Shown here: positions 26,692-35,832 of the stretch, piece after piece
How positions within the stretch are numbered: the stretch's first letter is position 1
Layout of the letters: the number at the start of each line of letters is the position of its first letter
Assembly: GCF_017614965.1 (NCBI RefSeq)
Contig: NZ_WVUG01000016.1
Coordinates: 1-62,437 of the forward strand
Direction: 5' to 3'
DNA length: 62,437 nucleotides
DNA from: Streptomyces griseorubiginosus
Lineage (GTDB): Bacteria > Actinomycetota > Actinomycetes > Streptomycetales > Streptomycetaceae
Notes under the pieces: model-generated
Told to the model about the DNA's origin: nothing
Seen by the model: only the letters and a program-made list of their open reading frames with translations
Databases searched by the model: none
Program-made: the position numbers and the translations under genes

Positions 26692-26719
26692 CGCGCCGGT
26701 TTCCCCGCCGCGCGCGAGG

Positions 26720-27499
26720 TCACGAGGTGCGGATGGGGATGCCCGGCCGCCAGCCGAGACTTCTGGACAGCCCCAGTCCGCTCGCGACCAGTGAGGGCAC
26801 GGCCGCCTGCAGCTTGATCGAGCCGGCGGCGACCACGACCGACAGCGCCGCGACGACCTTGCCCCGGCCGTCGACGATGCGCGTCGCGACGGACTCGGCG
26901 CCCTCGCTCAACTCCTCTTTGACGACCACCGTTCCGGTCGAGCGACAGGACGCCAGTTCGCGACGGAGCTCGGCCGGGTCCACGATCGTCTTCGCCGTGA
27001 AGCGTCGCAGTCTGCCCGCCAGCACCTCGTCGATGAACTCCCGACTGCTGTGGCTCAGCAGCACCTTGCCGACACCCGAGCAGTGCAGCGGCAGATGGCC
27101 GCCGACCTGCGAGGTGAGACCGACGGCGTTGACCGCCGAGAGCCGTTCGATGATCACGGCCTGGTCGCCCTGGAGGACGGCCAGCTGCACATGCTGGCGC
27201 AGGGCCGTGTACAGGTCCTCCACGAAGGGCTGGGCGGCGCTGCGGAGCGTCTCGGCGCGCGGTGCGAGCGTGCCGAGACGCCACAGCCGCAGGCCGATGG
27301 CGAACCGGTTGTCGCTGGTGCGCTCCAGCGCGCCGGCCTCCACGAGTTCGAGGGTGAGGCGCCGCGCGGTGGCGTGCGGCATGCCGGTCCGCCTGACCAG
27401 GTCGGCGAGGCTCAGCTCGGTGTGGTCGGGGTCGAAGGCGAACAGCAGGTCCCACAGCCGGGAACTGACGGTCCGTCCGGGCTCGTTGGCGCGAGGCAT
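26720..27499 (-). CDS. IclR-family regulator
   Basis: The 259-residue protein has an N-terminal winged helix (about 8-75) and the IclR effector domain with the signature LPLHCSGVGKVLLSHSS. It is closely related to the IclR at 59584. A good AAGGAGAGG site supports the ATG. It is divergent from a flavin hydroxylase at 27606, and a 15-bp palindrome (27546) lies between them, 47 bases from its start. Three similar palindromes before other genes of the module suggest it controls all of them. The effector is probably an aromatic intermediate (inference). Confidence 0.95.
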   Translation of the reverse strand: MPRANEPGRTVSSRLWDLLFAFDPDHTELSLADLVRRTGMPHATARRLTLELVEAGALERTSDNRFAIGLRLWRLGTLAPRAETLRSAAQPFVEDLYTALRQHVQLAVLQGDQAVIIERLSAVNAVGLTSQVGGHLPLHCSGVGKVLLSHSSREFIDEVLAGRLRRFTAKTIVDPAELRRELASCRSTGTVVVKEELSEGAESVATRIVDGRGKVVAALSVVVAAGSIKLQAAVPSLVASGLGLSRSLGWRPGIPIRTS

Positions 27500-27545
27500 G
27501 TGCCTCTCCTTCGTCGTTCTTGACCCGGGTCACTCTACCTCCTCT

Positions 27546-27560
27546 GTTCATTGAACGGAT
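27546..27560. promoter_or_regulatory. IclR-type palindrome, site 3 (IclR/hydroxylase gap)
   Basis: GTTCATTGAACGGAT shares its first twelve bases exactly with site 1 (23318). It lies between the divergent IclR and FAD hydroxylase genes, so it is the likely autoregulatory site. Confidence 0.75.
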
Positions 27561-27605
27561 GAGGTGATTCTTCCAATGGGTGACGTGCCGAACTCTAGGA
27601 GCATG

Positions 27606-28793
27606 ATGAGCACACAAGACAGCCCCAGGATCGCGATCCTCGGTGGCGGTATCGGGGGCCTCGCCGCCGCGGCGTTCCTGCGGGACAAGGGCTTCGACAG
27701 TGATGTCTACGAACAGGCGGCCGCCCTGACCGAGGTCGGCGCCGGCCTGGTGATCGCGCCCAACGCGGCCCGCCTGCTGCGACGTCTGGGGGTCCTGGAC
27801 CGGTTCGTCAAGCGCGCGGTCCGGATGGAGGTCGGCTGGGAGTTCCGACGGTGGGAGAACGGCGCCGTCCTGTCCGCGGAGAACCTGGAGGAAGGCTGCA
27901 TCCGCCTGTACGGCGAGCACACCTACACCGCCCACCGCGCCGATCTGCTGGACGCGCTGAGGTCGGCCGTGCCCGAACAGTCGATCCACCTCGGCAGGCG
28001 CTGCGTCTCGGTCGAGTTCGATGGCGACCAGGCCGTTCTGCGGTTCGAGGACGGCGAGACGGTCCGCCCGGACATCCTCATCGGCGCCGACGGGGTGCAC
28101 TCCCGCGTGCGCGGCGCCGTCGTCGGCCCGACCGAGGCGAGGGAGTCGGGCATCTGCGCCTTCCGGGCGCTGGTACCGGCCCACAAGGCACCCGAGTTCG
28201 CCAGGCGGCACGCCCAGACCCTCTGGATCGGCCCCGACCACCACCTCGTGCACTACCCGGTCTCCGGCGACGACTACATCAACCTGGTCGCCTTCGCACC
28301 GGCCGGAACCAACAGCGTCGAGTCGTGGACGGCCACCGCCACGGTCGATGAACTGCTCGGCGAGTTCGCCGGCTGGGACTCCCGCCTGGTGGACCTGATC
28401 AGGGCCGCCGAGACCCCGGGACGCTGGGCGCTGCTGGACCGCGAGCCCCTCGACCGCTGGAGCCGCGGCAACGCCACGCTGCTCGGCGACGCGGCCCACC
28501 CGATGTTCCCGTTCTTCGCCCAGGGCGCCGCCCAGGCGATCGAGGACGGCGCCGTCCTGTCCCTGTGCCTCGCGGCCGACCCGGACCACCCGACCGCCGC
28601 GCTGAGCCGCTACGAGGAACTGCGCCGACGCCGCACGGCACGTCTGCAGGAGGTGTCGCACGGCAGGTCACACATCAACCACCTGCCGGACGGCCCCGAG
28701 CAGCAGGCACGCGACCTGCGCTACTCACAGGCCGACCCGCTGAGGGAGAACGGCTGGATCTACGAGTACGACCCCGAGGGCGCCCTGTCATGA
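27606..28793 (+). CDS. FAD-dependent aromatic hydroxylase (salicylate-hydroxylase-like)
   Basis: A 395-residue class A flavoprotein monooxygenase. The FAD motif GGGIGG lies near residue 13, the DG motif is [13 protein letters not shown], and the GD motif is [20 protein letters not shown]. These are the features of 3-hydroxybenzoate 6-hydroxylases and salicylate hydroxylases, which hydroxylate (sometimes with loss of CO2) an aromatic acid using NAD(P)H. It is a close paralogue of the enzyme at 60528, and each is divergent from a related IclR gene. A second ATG at 27603 is equally possible. Its stop overlaps the alcohol dehydrogenase start (ATGA). Confidence 0.92.
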   Translation: MSTQDSPRIAILGGGIGGLAAAAFLRDKGFDSDVYEQAAALTEVGAGLVIAPNAARLLRRLGVLDRFVKRAVRMEVGWEFRRWENGAVLSAENLEEGCIRLYGEHTYTAHRADLLDALRSAVPEQSIHLGRRCVSVEFDGDQAVLRFEDGETVRPDILIGADGVHSRVRGAVVGPTEARESGICAFRALVPAHKAPEFARRHAQTLWIGPDHHLVHYPVSGDDYINLVAFAPAGTNSVESWTATATVDELLGEFAGWDSRLVDLIRAAETPGRWALLDREPLDRWSRGNATLLGDAAHPMFPFFAQGAAQAIEDGAVLSLCLAADPDHPTAALSRYEELRRRRTARLQEVSHGRSHINHLPDGPEQQARDLRYSQADPLRENGWIYEYDPEGALS

Positions 28794-29890
28794 AGGTCAC
28801 CGCGGCGGTGTCACGCCACAGCCGGACCCTCCCCGAACTCGAACAGGTCGACCTCGAGGACCCGAGACCGGACGAGGTCCTGGTGCGCATGGCGGCAACC
28901 GGCATCTGCCACACCGACATCAACGCTCACAACGGCCGGGGGGTTCCCGTTCCGCACCCGATCGTGCTGGGGCACGAGGGCGCGGGTGTCGTGGAGGCGG
29001 TCGGCGCCGGGGTGACCCGTCTCGTGCCCGGTGACCACGTCGTGCTGTCGGGCAACTCCTGCGGTGCGTGTCCCCGCTGCCTCGACGCCCGGCCCACGTA
29101 TTGCCGTGAGGCGATGCGGGTGGCCTTCGGCGGTGCGCGACTCGACGGCAGCTCACCGATCAGCCAGGCCGGTGACCGTCTCGCGGCGATGTTCTTCGGT
29201 CAGTCGTCCTTCGCCACGTACGCGCTGGCGCCCGCACGCAGCGCGGTCCTGCTGCCGAAGGACGTCCCGCTGCACCTGATGGGGCCGCTCGGCTGCGGAG
29301 TCATCACGGGCGCGGGCTCGGTCCTGGAGGCGTTCCGGCTCCGCCCCGGACAGTCGATCGCGGTGTTCGGCACCGGAGGTGTGGGGCTCGCGGCCGTCAT
29401 GGCCGCCCGTCTCGCGGGTGCCCGGCGCATCGTCGCCGTGGACGTCAACCGGCCGCGGCTGGACCTGGCCACGGAGCTGGGTGCGACCGACACGGTGCCG
29501 GGCGGTGCCGGTGCGGAACAGGCGCTGCGAGACATCGAACCCGAGGGCTTCGACTTCGCGTACGTCACCGCGGACGTGCCCTCCGTCTACGCGACCGCGA
29601 CGACATGCCTGGGAGTTGAAGGCACCCTGGGATACGTCGTGGCACCGGCGGGCGACTGGACTGCGGACACCGGGTTCCTGCTCGCCGGCGGTCGCAGGCT
29701 CCAGGGGATCATCGGCGGCTCGGCCAACCCCCACGTCCTGATACCCCAGCTCGTCGACTACTGGCGAGCGGGCCGCTTCCCCTTCGACCGGATGATCGAG
29801 GAGTTCCCCTTCAGCGACTTCGCCCATGCGTGGACGGAGACCGCTTCCGGGCGTGTGATCAAGGCCGTGCTCAGGATGCCCGAACCCTGA
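28790..29890 (+). CDS. zinc-dependent (aryl) alcohol dehydrogenase, MDR family
   Basis: The 366-residue protein is a zinc alcohol dehydrogenase. Catalytic zinc ligands are C40, with H62 and E63 (GHEGAG), and the structural zinc is bound by cysteines in CGACPRC and at PTYC. The cofactor motif is GTGGVGL. The pattern fits aryl-alcohol dehydrogenases of the benzyl alcohol type (NAD-dependent oxidation of an alcohol to an aldehyde, or the reverse). It is coupled to the flavin hydroxylase by a 4-base overlap, which supports an aromatic substrate. A ThDP enzyme follows with its own palindrome. Confidence 0.9.
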   Translation: MKVTAAVSRHSRTLPELEQVDLEDPRPDEVLVRMAATGICHTDINAHNGRGVPVPHPIVLGHEGAGVVEAVGAGVTRLVPGDHVVLSGNSCGACPRCLDARPTYCREAMRVAFGGARLDGSSPISQAGDRLAAMFFGQSSFATYALAPARSAVLLPKDVPLHLMGPLGCGVITGAGSVLEAFRLRPGQSIAVFGTGGVGLAAVMAARLAGARRIVAVDVNRPRLDLATELGATDTVPGGAGAEQALRDIEPEGFDFAYVTADVPSVYATATTCLGVEGTLGYVVAPAGDWTADTGFLLAGGRRLQGIIGGSANPHVLIPQLVDYWRAGRFPFDRMIEEFPFSDFAHAWTETASGRVIKAVLRMPEP

Positions 29891-29953
29891 CATTGCTTCC
29901 GCGAACAGTCCGCTCCGCGCGGCTCCGATCTTTCCCATGCCGGGCAAGGCGTT

Positions 29954-29968
29954 GACCGTCCAACGAAC
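29954..29968. promoter_or_regulatory. IclR-type palindrome, site 4 (before the ThDP enzyme)
   Basis: GACCGTCCAACGAAC: the right arm and centre are identical to site 2 (24170), and the left arm is degenerate. It is 115 bases upstream of the ThDP enzyme start. The weakest of the four sites. Confidence 0.55.
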
Positions 29969-30083
29969 ACAGCCGTTGTCGTAACCCAGCTCCCGCTCAA
30001 GACTCCCGTACGGCGGCCCGCCTTCGGGCCAGGCCCCCAGCATGTGTCGAAACCTTGCATCGCCCAGAGAGGCAGACCAACGA

Positions 30084-31781
30084 ATGGCAACCGCAACCGG
30101 CAGCGCACTCGTCGTGCGAACCCTGCAGCGAGCCGGAGTCACCGTGGCCTTCGGCCTGCCCGGGGCGCACATCGACGGCATCCTCCAGGACGCCCTCGAC
30201 GCCAAGCTGCGCGTCGTCGACGTACGGCACGAGGTGAACGCCGGCCACGCGGCCGAGGGATACGCGCGGGTCACCGGGGAGCTGGGCGTCGCCGTCGTCA
30301 CCGCGGGCGGTGGCTTCACCAACGTCCTGACCTCGGTCGCCAACGCCCATCTGGACCGCAGCCCCGTCCTGTACCTCGCGGGCTCCGGGCCCCTGGGGAC
30401 GGACCAGATCAACGACCAGCAGGCCGGATTCGACCAGGTCGCCATGGCGGCCCCGGTGACCAAGTTCGCGCACCGCGTCACCCGCACCGAGCTGATCCCT
30501 CGCCTGGTCGCCCAGGCGATCCGCATCGCCCGGTCGGAACCCAAGGGCCCGGTGCTCCTGGACATTCCCTGGGACGTCCTGCGCCAGTCGGTGGACGTCG
30601 ACGAAGTCGACGACTACCGCATCGAGGTCGACGGCACCGGCGTATCCCCGGCCGGTGCCGTCGACCGTATCCTCGAGGCGCTCAGCGCCGCCCGGCGCCC
30701 GATCGCGCTGGTCGGCAAGTCCTTCGTCACCGCCGAGGCGCGGGCCCGGCTGCACGAGTTCGCCGCCCGTACCGGAGTGCCCCTGTTCTCCGACTGGGAG
30801 GGCCTCGGGGCGATCGTCGGCTCCGAACACCACGTCGGGCTCCTGCAGACTCTGGCCACCGTCCCCGAGGACCAGCGGCCCGACCTGGTCCTCATGCTGG
30901 GGCTGCGCTTCGGAATGGCCACACAGTTCGGCACGGGCCGACTGCTGCCGAAGACTTCGCGCATCTTCCAGATCGACCCCGACGGCCGGGAACTCGGCAG
31001 GCTGCAGGAGGTCGAACTCGGCATCCAGGCCGACCCGGTCGGCACGATCGGCCTGCTGAACGAGCGGCTGAGCGAGCGCGCCGCGCCCTCGGGGCGCGAC
31101 GACTGGCTCGCGACCCTGCGGGACATCTCCGCCACCCGGCGCTCCGCCCTCGCCGCCGAGACCGAGCAGCACGAGGACGCCGCGATCCACCCCTACCTCG
31201 CGGTCCGTACGATCGCCGAGAGCGTCCCCGACCAGGCGACCGTGGTCGTCGACGGCGCCCTCACCGAGCTGTGGCTCTCCGAGACCATCGCGCTCGCGCC
31301 GCTGTCCCACTACCTCGGCCACGGATACCTCAGTTCGATGGGAAGCAACTTCGGCGTGGCGCTGGGAGCCCAGTACGCAGCCCCCGACAAGGCGACGGTC
31401 CTCGTCACCGGCGACGGCGCCGTCGGCTACAGCCTCGCCGAGTTCGACTCCCTCGTCCGGGCGGGGCTCCCGGTCGTCGTGATCGTGCTGAACAACCGGG
31501 CCTGGGGGGCCACCCTGCACACCCAGCAGTTCTTCTTCGGACAGGACCGCGTCACCAACAACCGCCTGGAGAACGGCTCCTACAGCGCGGTCGCACGCGC
31601 GCTCGGCGCCGACGGCGTCGACGTCACCGAGCTCGACCAGCTGCGCCCGGCGATCGAGGCCGCCCTCGCGGCCCGCCGGCCGACCTGCATCGACGTACGA
31701 GTCAGCCTCGCGCCCATTCCTCCGGAGGAGCGCGTCCTCAATGGCGGAGCTCCGTTCGGTGGCATCGAGGTCGACGCATGA
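30084..31781 (+). CDS. thiamine-diphosphate-dependent enzyme (acetolactate synthase/benzaldehyde lyase group)
   Basis: The 565-residue protein has the three-domain layout of ThDP enzymes: an N-terminal domain with the catalytic glutamate in RHEVNAGHAAEGYAR, a middle domain, and the C-terminal ThDP motif that begins GDGAVGYS and ends VIVLNN. It resembles acetolactate-synthase-like lyases rather than the benzoylformate decarboxylase at 43693. Likely reactions are acyloin formation or cleavage, or 2-oxo acid decarboxylation of an aryl compound (inference from its aromatic-catabolic neighbours). The ATG at 30084 is preferred to one at 30042, as it starts at the family's N-terminus. Its stop overlaps the start of a broken SDR gene. 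Confidence 0.88.
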   Translation: MATATGSALVVRTLQRAGVTVAFGLPGAHIDGILQDALDAKLRVVDVRHEVNAGHAAEGYARVTGELGVAVVTAGGGFTNVLTSVANAHLDRSPVLYLAGSGPLGTDQINDQQAGFDQVAMAAPVTKFAHRVTRTELIPRLVAQAIRIARSEPKGPVLLDIPWDVLRQSVDVDEVDDYRIEVDGTGVSPAGAVDRILEALSAARRPIALVGKSFVTAEARARLHEFAARTGVPLFSDWEGLGAIVGSEHHVGLLQTLATVPEDQRPDLVLMLGLRFGMATQFGTGRLLPKTSRIFQIDPDGRELGRLQEVELGIQADPVGTIGLLNERLSERAAPSGRDDWLATLRDISATRRSALAAETEQHEDAAIHPYLAVRTIAESVPDQATVVVDGALTELWLSETIALAPLSHYLGHGYLSSMGSNFGVALGAQYAAPDKATVLVTGDGAVGYSLAEFDSLVRAGLPVVVIVLNNRAWGATLHTQQFFFGQDRVTNNRLENGSYSAVARALGADGVDVTELDQLRPAIEAALAARRPTCIDVRVSLAPIPPEERVLNGGAPFGGIEVDA

Positions 31782-32358
31782 GCCGCGACCTGCCGTTCGT
31801 GGACCGGCGGCAGCGCTTCCTCGGCAAGACCTGCCTCGTCACCGGCGGCAGCAGGGGACTGGGCCTGGCAGCGGCACAGGCCTTCGCGCGTGAGGGCGCC
31901 CGCGTGGTCATCATCGCGCGAGACCCGGACCAGCTGAAGATCGCGGGCGGCATCATCGGCGACGGCACGGTCACCGTCGCGGCCGACCTCTCCTCGGTGG
32001 CGGGCATCGAGGCCGCGATCGGCGAGGTCGCCGCACAGGTCGAGCGACTGGACGCCGCCTATGTCAACGCCGGGCACGCGGGCATGAAGCGCCTCGACGA
32101 CATGGACGAGGCCAGGGAACCGCTGCCTACGGAACCAGCAAGGCCGCACTCGAGCATCTGACGCGCATCCTCGCCGCCGAGGTCGTCGCCGACGGCATCC
32201 GCGTCGATATCGTCATCCCCGCCGGCATGAACAACGACATCGCCTCCCGAACGATGGGCTTCGCACCCGGGGCAGCCGCCGCCTTCCGCGAGCAGCACAC
32301 ATCACCGGTTCCGCCCTCTTGGTGGACGGCGGTACTTGCGGGGCGCCCTGCTGCGTGA
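31778..32358 (+). pseudogene. SDR oxidoreductase decayed by internal deletions
   Basis: The first part (31778-32110) is a normal SDR start with the cofactor motif TGGSRGLG and an N-terminal half up to the ADLSSVAG region and VNAG motif. It is then joined, in another frame, to the catalytic segment YGTSKAALEHL (from 32128), so about 50 residues are lost. A second break removes about 30 residues before the C-terminal motif HITGSALLVDGG, which is in the third frame near 32300. Three islands of one SDR are thus kept, and the protein is non-functional. It was the last gene of the operon with the ThDP enzyme. Confidence 0.85.
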
Positions 32359-32541
32359 CCAGCCCTGATCCCGGCAGTGCGGTAGCGACGCGGGCGGACA
32401 CGAAGACGTCGTGCGTTGCGTGGTCACCGACCGTAGCGGGCGGGCAGGCGAGCAACAGCGTCTTGTGGATATGGCGACTTTTATGATGGCGCATACCATC
32501 TGTGAGTGTATGGGTGGACTTCTTGGTGAGCAGGAGCCGAG

Positions 32542-34749
32542 GTGACCGCTGAGGGTGCTGGCCCCGAGAACTGCGGTGAGGAGCAGCCTCAGCCGCCGTC
32601 CGGCTCCCCGGTGGAGCGCGAGGGAGCGCGGGGCAAGGAGGACACGGAGACGCTGAACCTGGTACTTCAGCAGGCGGCGTGGTGTCTGGGTGGCCTGGGT
32701 GCTTTGGTGCACCAGTGGATTCCCGCTGCCGGTCGGCTGCGCCTGCTCTCGGTCAGCGGGCTCGCTCCGGCCAGTGCCGAAGCATGGGCAGATCTGCGTG
32801 TCGACCAGCACGTGGCGCCCGTGCGGGCCGTGCGGGGTGGCGAATTCTGCTGGATGGCCGGGGACAGCCTGGGCGTCGGGGCGGCGGGCACCGCGGCGGT
32901 GCCACTCCTGGGAGTCGGCGGGCCGATGGGCGTGCTGTCCGTACTCACAGCAGGGGCTGAAGAGCCGGGTGAGGTGCAACGCTCCTTCCTACGCGCGCTG
33001 GCGGGGTGGGCTGCTGAGCGCCTGGGTGGCGGGTCGGACATACCGCTGGGCCCCGACCCGGTGGCTGCGGCCGATCGCCCCGTCCGCATGGGCGAGCTGA
33101 CCGCAGCGCTGGCCGAGGCCGTCACCTCTCAGGACGTGGCGGAGGCGTTCGCGAAGCATGTCCTGGCTCCGTTCGGAGCCGACGGGCTGATGTTCACGGT
33201 GCTGGAGGGCGGTCGAGTCCGTGTGGTCGCCGCCATCGGCTACCCGCAGGAGTTCCTCGAAGCGGTCAGGGACATCCCGGCCTCCCTCAGTGCCCCCGTT
33301 CTCGACACAGTGCGCACTCGTGTGCCCCGGTTCGTCGAATCGGGTGCGGAGTTCTTGCAGCGGTATCCGACGATGAGGGGTTTGCGGGAGCTGGCGCCGA
33401 AGGAGGCCTGGGCGTTCCTGCCCCTGATGGCCTCCGGACGCGTCCTGGGCATGTGCGCGGTGTCCTTCGGTCATCCGCGTTCCTTCGGTGACGGCGAGCG
33501 CACGCTGCTGACGGCCCTCGGGGGACTGGTCGGCCAGTCGCTGGAGCGGGCCCGTCTGTACGACGTGGAGCACGCCCGTGCGCAGGAACTGCAGCGCGGT
33601 CTGCTGCCCAAGGTACTGCCCCGCCTGCCGGCCGCCATCGCTGCCGCACGCTACCTGCCCGCGGGGAGGGGGGAAGATGTGGGCGGTGACTGGTATGACG
33701 TGATTCCGCTGTCCGCCGACCGGGTCGCCCTGGTGATCGGCGACGTCATGGGGCACGGCATCACCGAAGCGGCCACCATGGGCGGCCTGCGCACCGCCGT
33801 ACGCACTCTCGCCGACCTCGAGATGCCTCCCGACGAACTGTTCAGCCATCTCAACGACCTCGTAGGCGACCTGGGCGAGGACTGCTGTGCCACTTGCCTG
33901 TACGCCGTGTTCGACCCCGTCGCACGTAGGTGCACCTATGCTCTCGCCGGTCACCCTCCCCTCGTCGTCGTCCATCCCGACGGCACCGTCCACGTCCCTG
34001 ACGTGAGCCCGGACCCGCCGCTGGGCGCCGCTGAACCGCCGTTCGACGCACACCATCTGGACCTGCCCGACGAGAGTCTGCTCGTCCTGTGCACCGACGG
34101 CCTCGTCGAATCGGCCAGTCGGGATATTGATCAAGGACTGCTTCAACTTCGGCGGACCGTGGCCCGGGCCGCCGCCCACACGGCGTACTTCGACCCTGCT
34201 CACCAGGATGGGGACGTTCGGCGATTGGAAGATCTGTGCGACATCGTCGTCTCGGCTCTGCTGCCCGACCCTGGCCGGACGAATGACGACGCCGGTCTGC
34301 TCATGGTCCATGCCCGGTGCACCGCTGCGGGTGATGTCGCGTACCGCACTCTTCCCGAGGACCCTCGGGCGGCCGGACAGGCCCGCGCATACGTGCGGGA
34401 ACACCTCGGGGCCTGGGGCTTGGAGGATCTTGTGCCCGCCACGGAGCTGTTGGTGAGCGAGCTGGTCGGTAACGTGGTGCGGCACGCCAGTGGCCCGATC
34501 CGCCTGCGCCTGATCCGCAGCCATTCACTGACCTGCGAGGTCTACGACGGCAGCCTCACGACCCCTCGCATTCGCCGTGCAGCCCACACGGACGAGGACG
34601 GACGCGGCCTGCAACTCGTCGCGGCCCTGTCCCAGCGCTGGGGCGCCCGCTATCTCGACGACGGCAAATGCATCTGGACGGAGCAGGACATCCCGCACGC
34701 GGATGCCTCCGGTGTGCCCGGGCCGGTGCATGCCCCTTCGGGAGTGTGA
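32542..34749 (+). CDS. GAF-SpoIIE phosphatase-HATPase signalling protein
   Basis: The 735-residue protein has two GAF-like sensor segments (about 28-175 and 185-345). They are followed by a SpoIIE/PP2C phosphatase domain (about 350-580) with metal-binding aspartates in GGDWYD, GDVMGHG and CTDGLVES. A C-terminal GHKL ATPase domain of the anti-sigma-factor type (about 610-720) carries the N-box (SELVGNVVRHA) and the glycine motif (DEDGRGLQLV). Such fusions act in Streptomyces partner-switching, dephosphorylating an anti-anti-sigma factor and phosphorylating or binding its partner. No membrane segment is present. The start is a GTG with GGAGCCGAG upstream. It has no obvious link to the neighbouring catabolic genes. 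Confidence 0.92.
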   Translation: MTAEGAGPENCGEEQPQPPSGSPVEREGARGKEDTETLNLVLQQAAWCLGGLGALVHQWIPAAGRLRLLSVSGLAPASAEAWADLRVDQHVAPVRAVRGGEFCWMAGDSLGVGAAGTAAVPLLGVGGPMGVLSVLTAGAEEPGEVQRSFLRALAGWAAERLGGGSDIPLGPDPVAAADRPVRMGELTAALAEAVTSQDVAEAFAKHVLAPFGADGLMFTVLEGGRVRVVAAIGYPQEFLEAVRDIPASLSAPVLDTVRTRVPRFVESGAEFLQRYPTMRGLRELAPKEAWAFLPLMASGRVLGMCAVSFGHPRSFGDGERTLLTALGGLVGQSLERARLYDVEHARAQELQRGLLPKVLPRLPAAIAAARYLPAGRGEDVGGDWYDVIPLSADRVALVIGDVMGHGITEAATMGGLRTAVRTLADLEMPPDELFSHLNDLVGDLGEDCCATCLYAVFDPVARRCTYALAGHPPLVVVHPDGTVHVPDVSPDPPLGAAEPPFDAHHLDLPDESLLVLCTDGLVESASRDIDQGLLQLRRTVARAAAHTAYFDPAHQDGDVRRLEDLCDIVVSALLPDPGRTNDDAGLLMVHARCTAAGDVAYRTLPEDPRAAGQARAYVREHLGAWGLEDLVPATELLVSELVGNVVRHASGPIRLRLIRSHSLTCEVYDGSLTTPRIRRAAHTDEDGRGLQLVAALSQRWGARYLDDGKCIWTEQDIPHADASGVPGPVHAPSGV

Positions 34750-34848
34750 GCGGATTCCTGGACGCTGCGTCGGGCCGGCGGCTCCGCCTGAGGACCATGT
34801 TGGTGTGCCCTTCAGAAGTGGCTGAGAAATCGTGTCGTGCCGGCCGGG

Positions 34849-35832
34849 TCAGCCGGCGCGGGTGACCCCGCCGAGGAAGGAGCCGAGAGCGAGTTGCATG
34901 CTGTCGTAGTCGACGGCCGGACCCGCGGGGAGCTGGCCCAGCCGCTCGCGGGTGGGGGCGATGACGGTGTCGACGGCGCGTTTCGCGGCTCGGATCGCGG
35001 CCGGCGGATGCGCGGTGATGGCGGTCACGACATCGGCGGTCGCGGTGTCGAGGTCCGCGGCCGGGACGCTCGCCGTCGCCAGGCGCAGTCGTACCGCTTC
35101 CGTACCATCCACGAGCCGGCCGGTCAGCAGCAGGTCCCGGGCGGTGGCCGGCCCGGTGAGCAGCGCGATACGGGCGGCGAAGGCGGGGGGCACGAGGATG
35201 CCCCAGCGGGCGATGGGCATCCCCATCCGGGCATCGTCGGCGACGATCCGCAGATCGCAGGCGCAGGCCAGCTGACAGCCCGCGCCGACGGCCGAGCCGC
35301 TGATCCGGGCGATGACCGGGACGGGGAGACGTTCGACAGCGGACAGCGCGCTCTCCATGGCCGCGAAGCTCCCGTCGATCTCCGAGGGGTCGGCGGAGAG
35401 CCATTCGCGCATGTCGGATCCGGCACTGAAGGTGTTGGTGCCGCGGCCGGTCACGACGACGGCACCGAGCGAGACGTCCTGAGCCAGGCTGTCGAAGACG
35501 GTGGCCAGAACCTGCCAGTCGTGCGTACGCAGAGCGTTGGCCCGGCGGCCCGTGCCGATGTGCACCGTGGCGAGCGTGCCGTCACGCCGGATCGTGACCG
35601 CGCCGCTGTGGCGAGCGTCGGCGGCGTAATCGGCGGTCACATCCTCCCCCCGACTGTCGCCCGGCTCCTCGCGACCTACGCCTTCCGCGCTGGTGCGGCC
35701 GTCGTCCAGCGGACCGACGGGCCGCATGTCCGCGTCGCTGTCGCCTCGCGCGCCGGCGCTGTTGGCCGCGTCGGCCGGTGAGGAGCCGTCACCCCCGGGG
35801 CGACGGACATCTACTGTCCTGGGGGCGGTCAT
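34849..35832 (-). CDS. enoyl-CoA hydratase/isomerase (crotonase) family protein
   Basis: A 327-residue protein with a crotonase core from about residue 75: the oxyanion-hole segments TFSAGSDMREWL and SGSAVGAGCQLACACDLR. The first 70 residues are rich in Asp, Gly and Ser and look disordered, which is unusual for the family. The ATG at 35832 overlaps the CoA-transferase stop, and an internal start near 35640 is possible. Context with a class III CoA-transferase suggests handling of an acyl-CoA thioester: the transferase makes the CoA ester and this enzyme hydrates, isomerises or hydrolyses it (inference). Confidence 0.88.
   Translation of the reverse strand: MTAPRTVDVRRPGGDGSSPADAANSAGARGDSDADMRPVGPLDDGRTSAEGVGREEPGDSRGEDVTADYAADARHSGAVTIRRDGTLATVHIGTGRRANALRTHDWQVLATVFDSLAQDVSLGAVVVTGRGTNTFSAGSDMREWLSADPSEIDGSFAAMESALSAVERLPVPVIARISGSAVGAGCQLACACDLRIVADDARMGMPIARWGILVPPAFAARIALLTGPATARDLLLTGRLVDGTEAVRLRLATASVPAADLDTATADVVTAITAHPPAAIRAAKRAVDTVIAPTRERLGQLPAGPAVDYDSMQLALGSFLGGVTRAG

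Noticed and set aside
26553..28661. 702-codon minus-strand frame covering the IclR and hydroxylase region
   Set aside because: It overlaps two well-supported genes, has atypical composition and no family motif.
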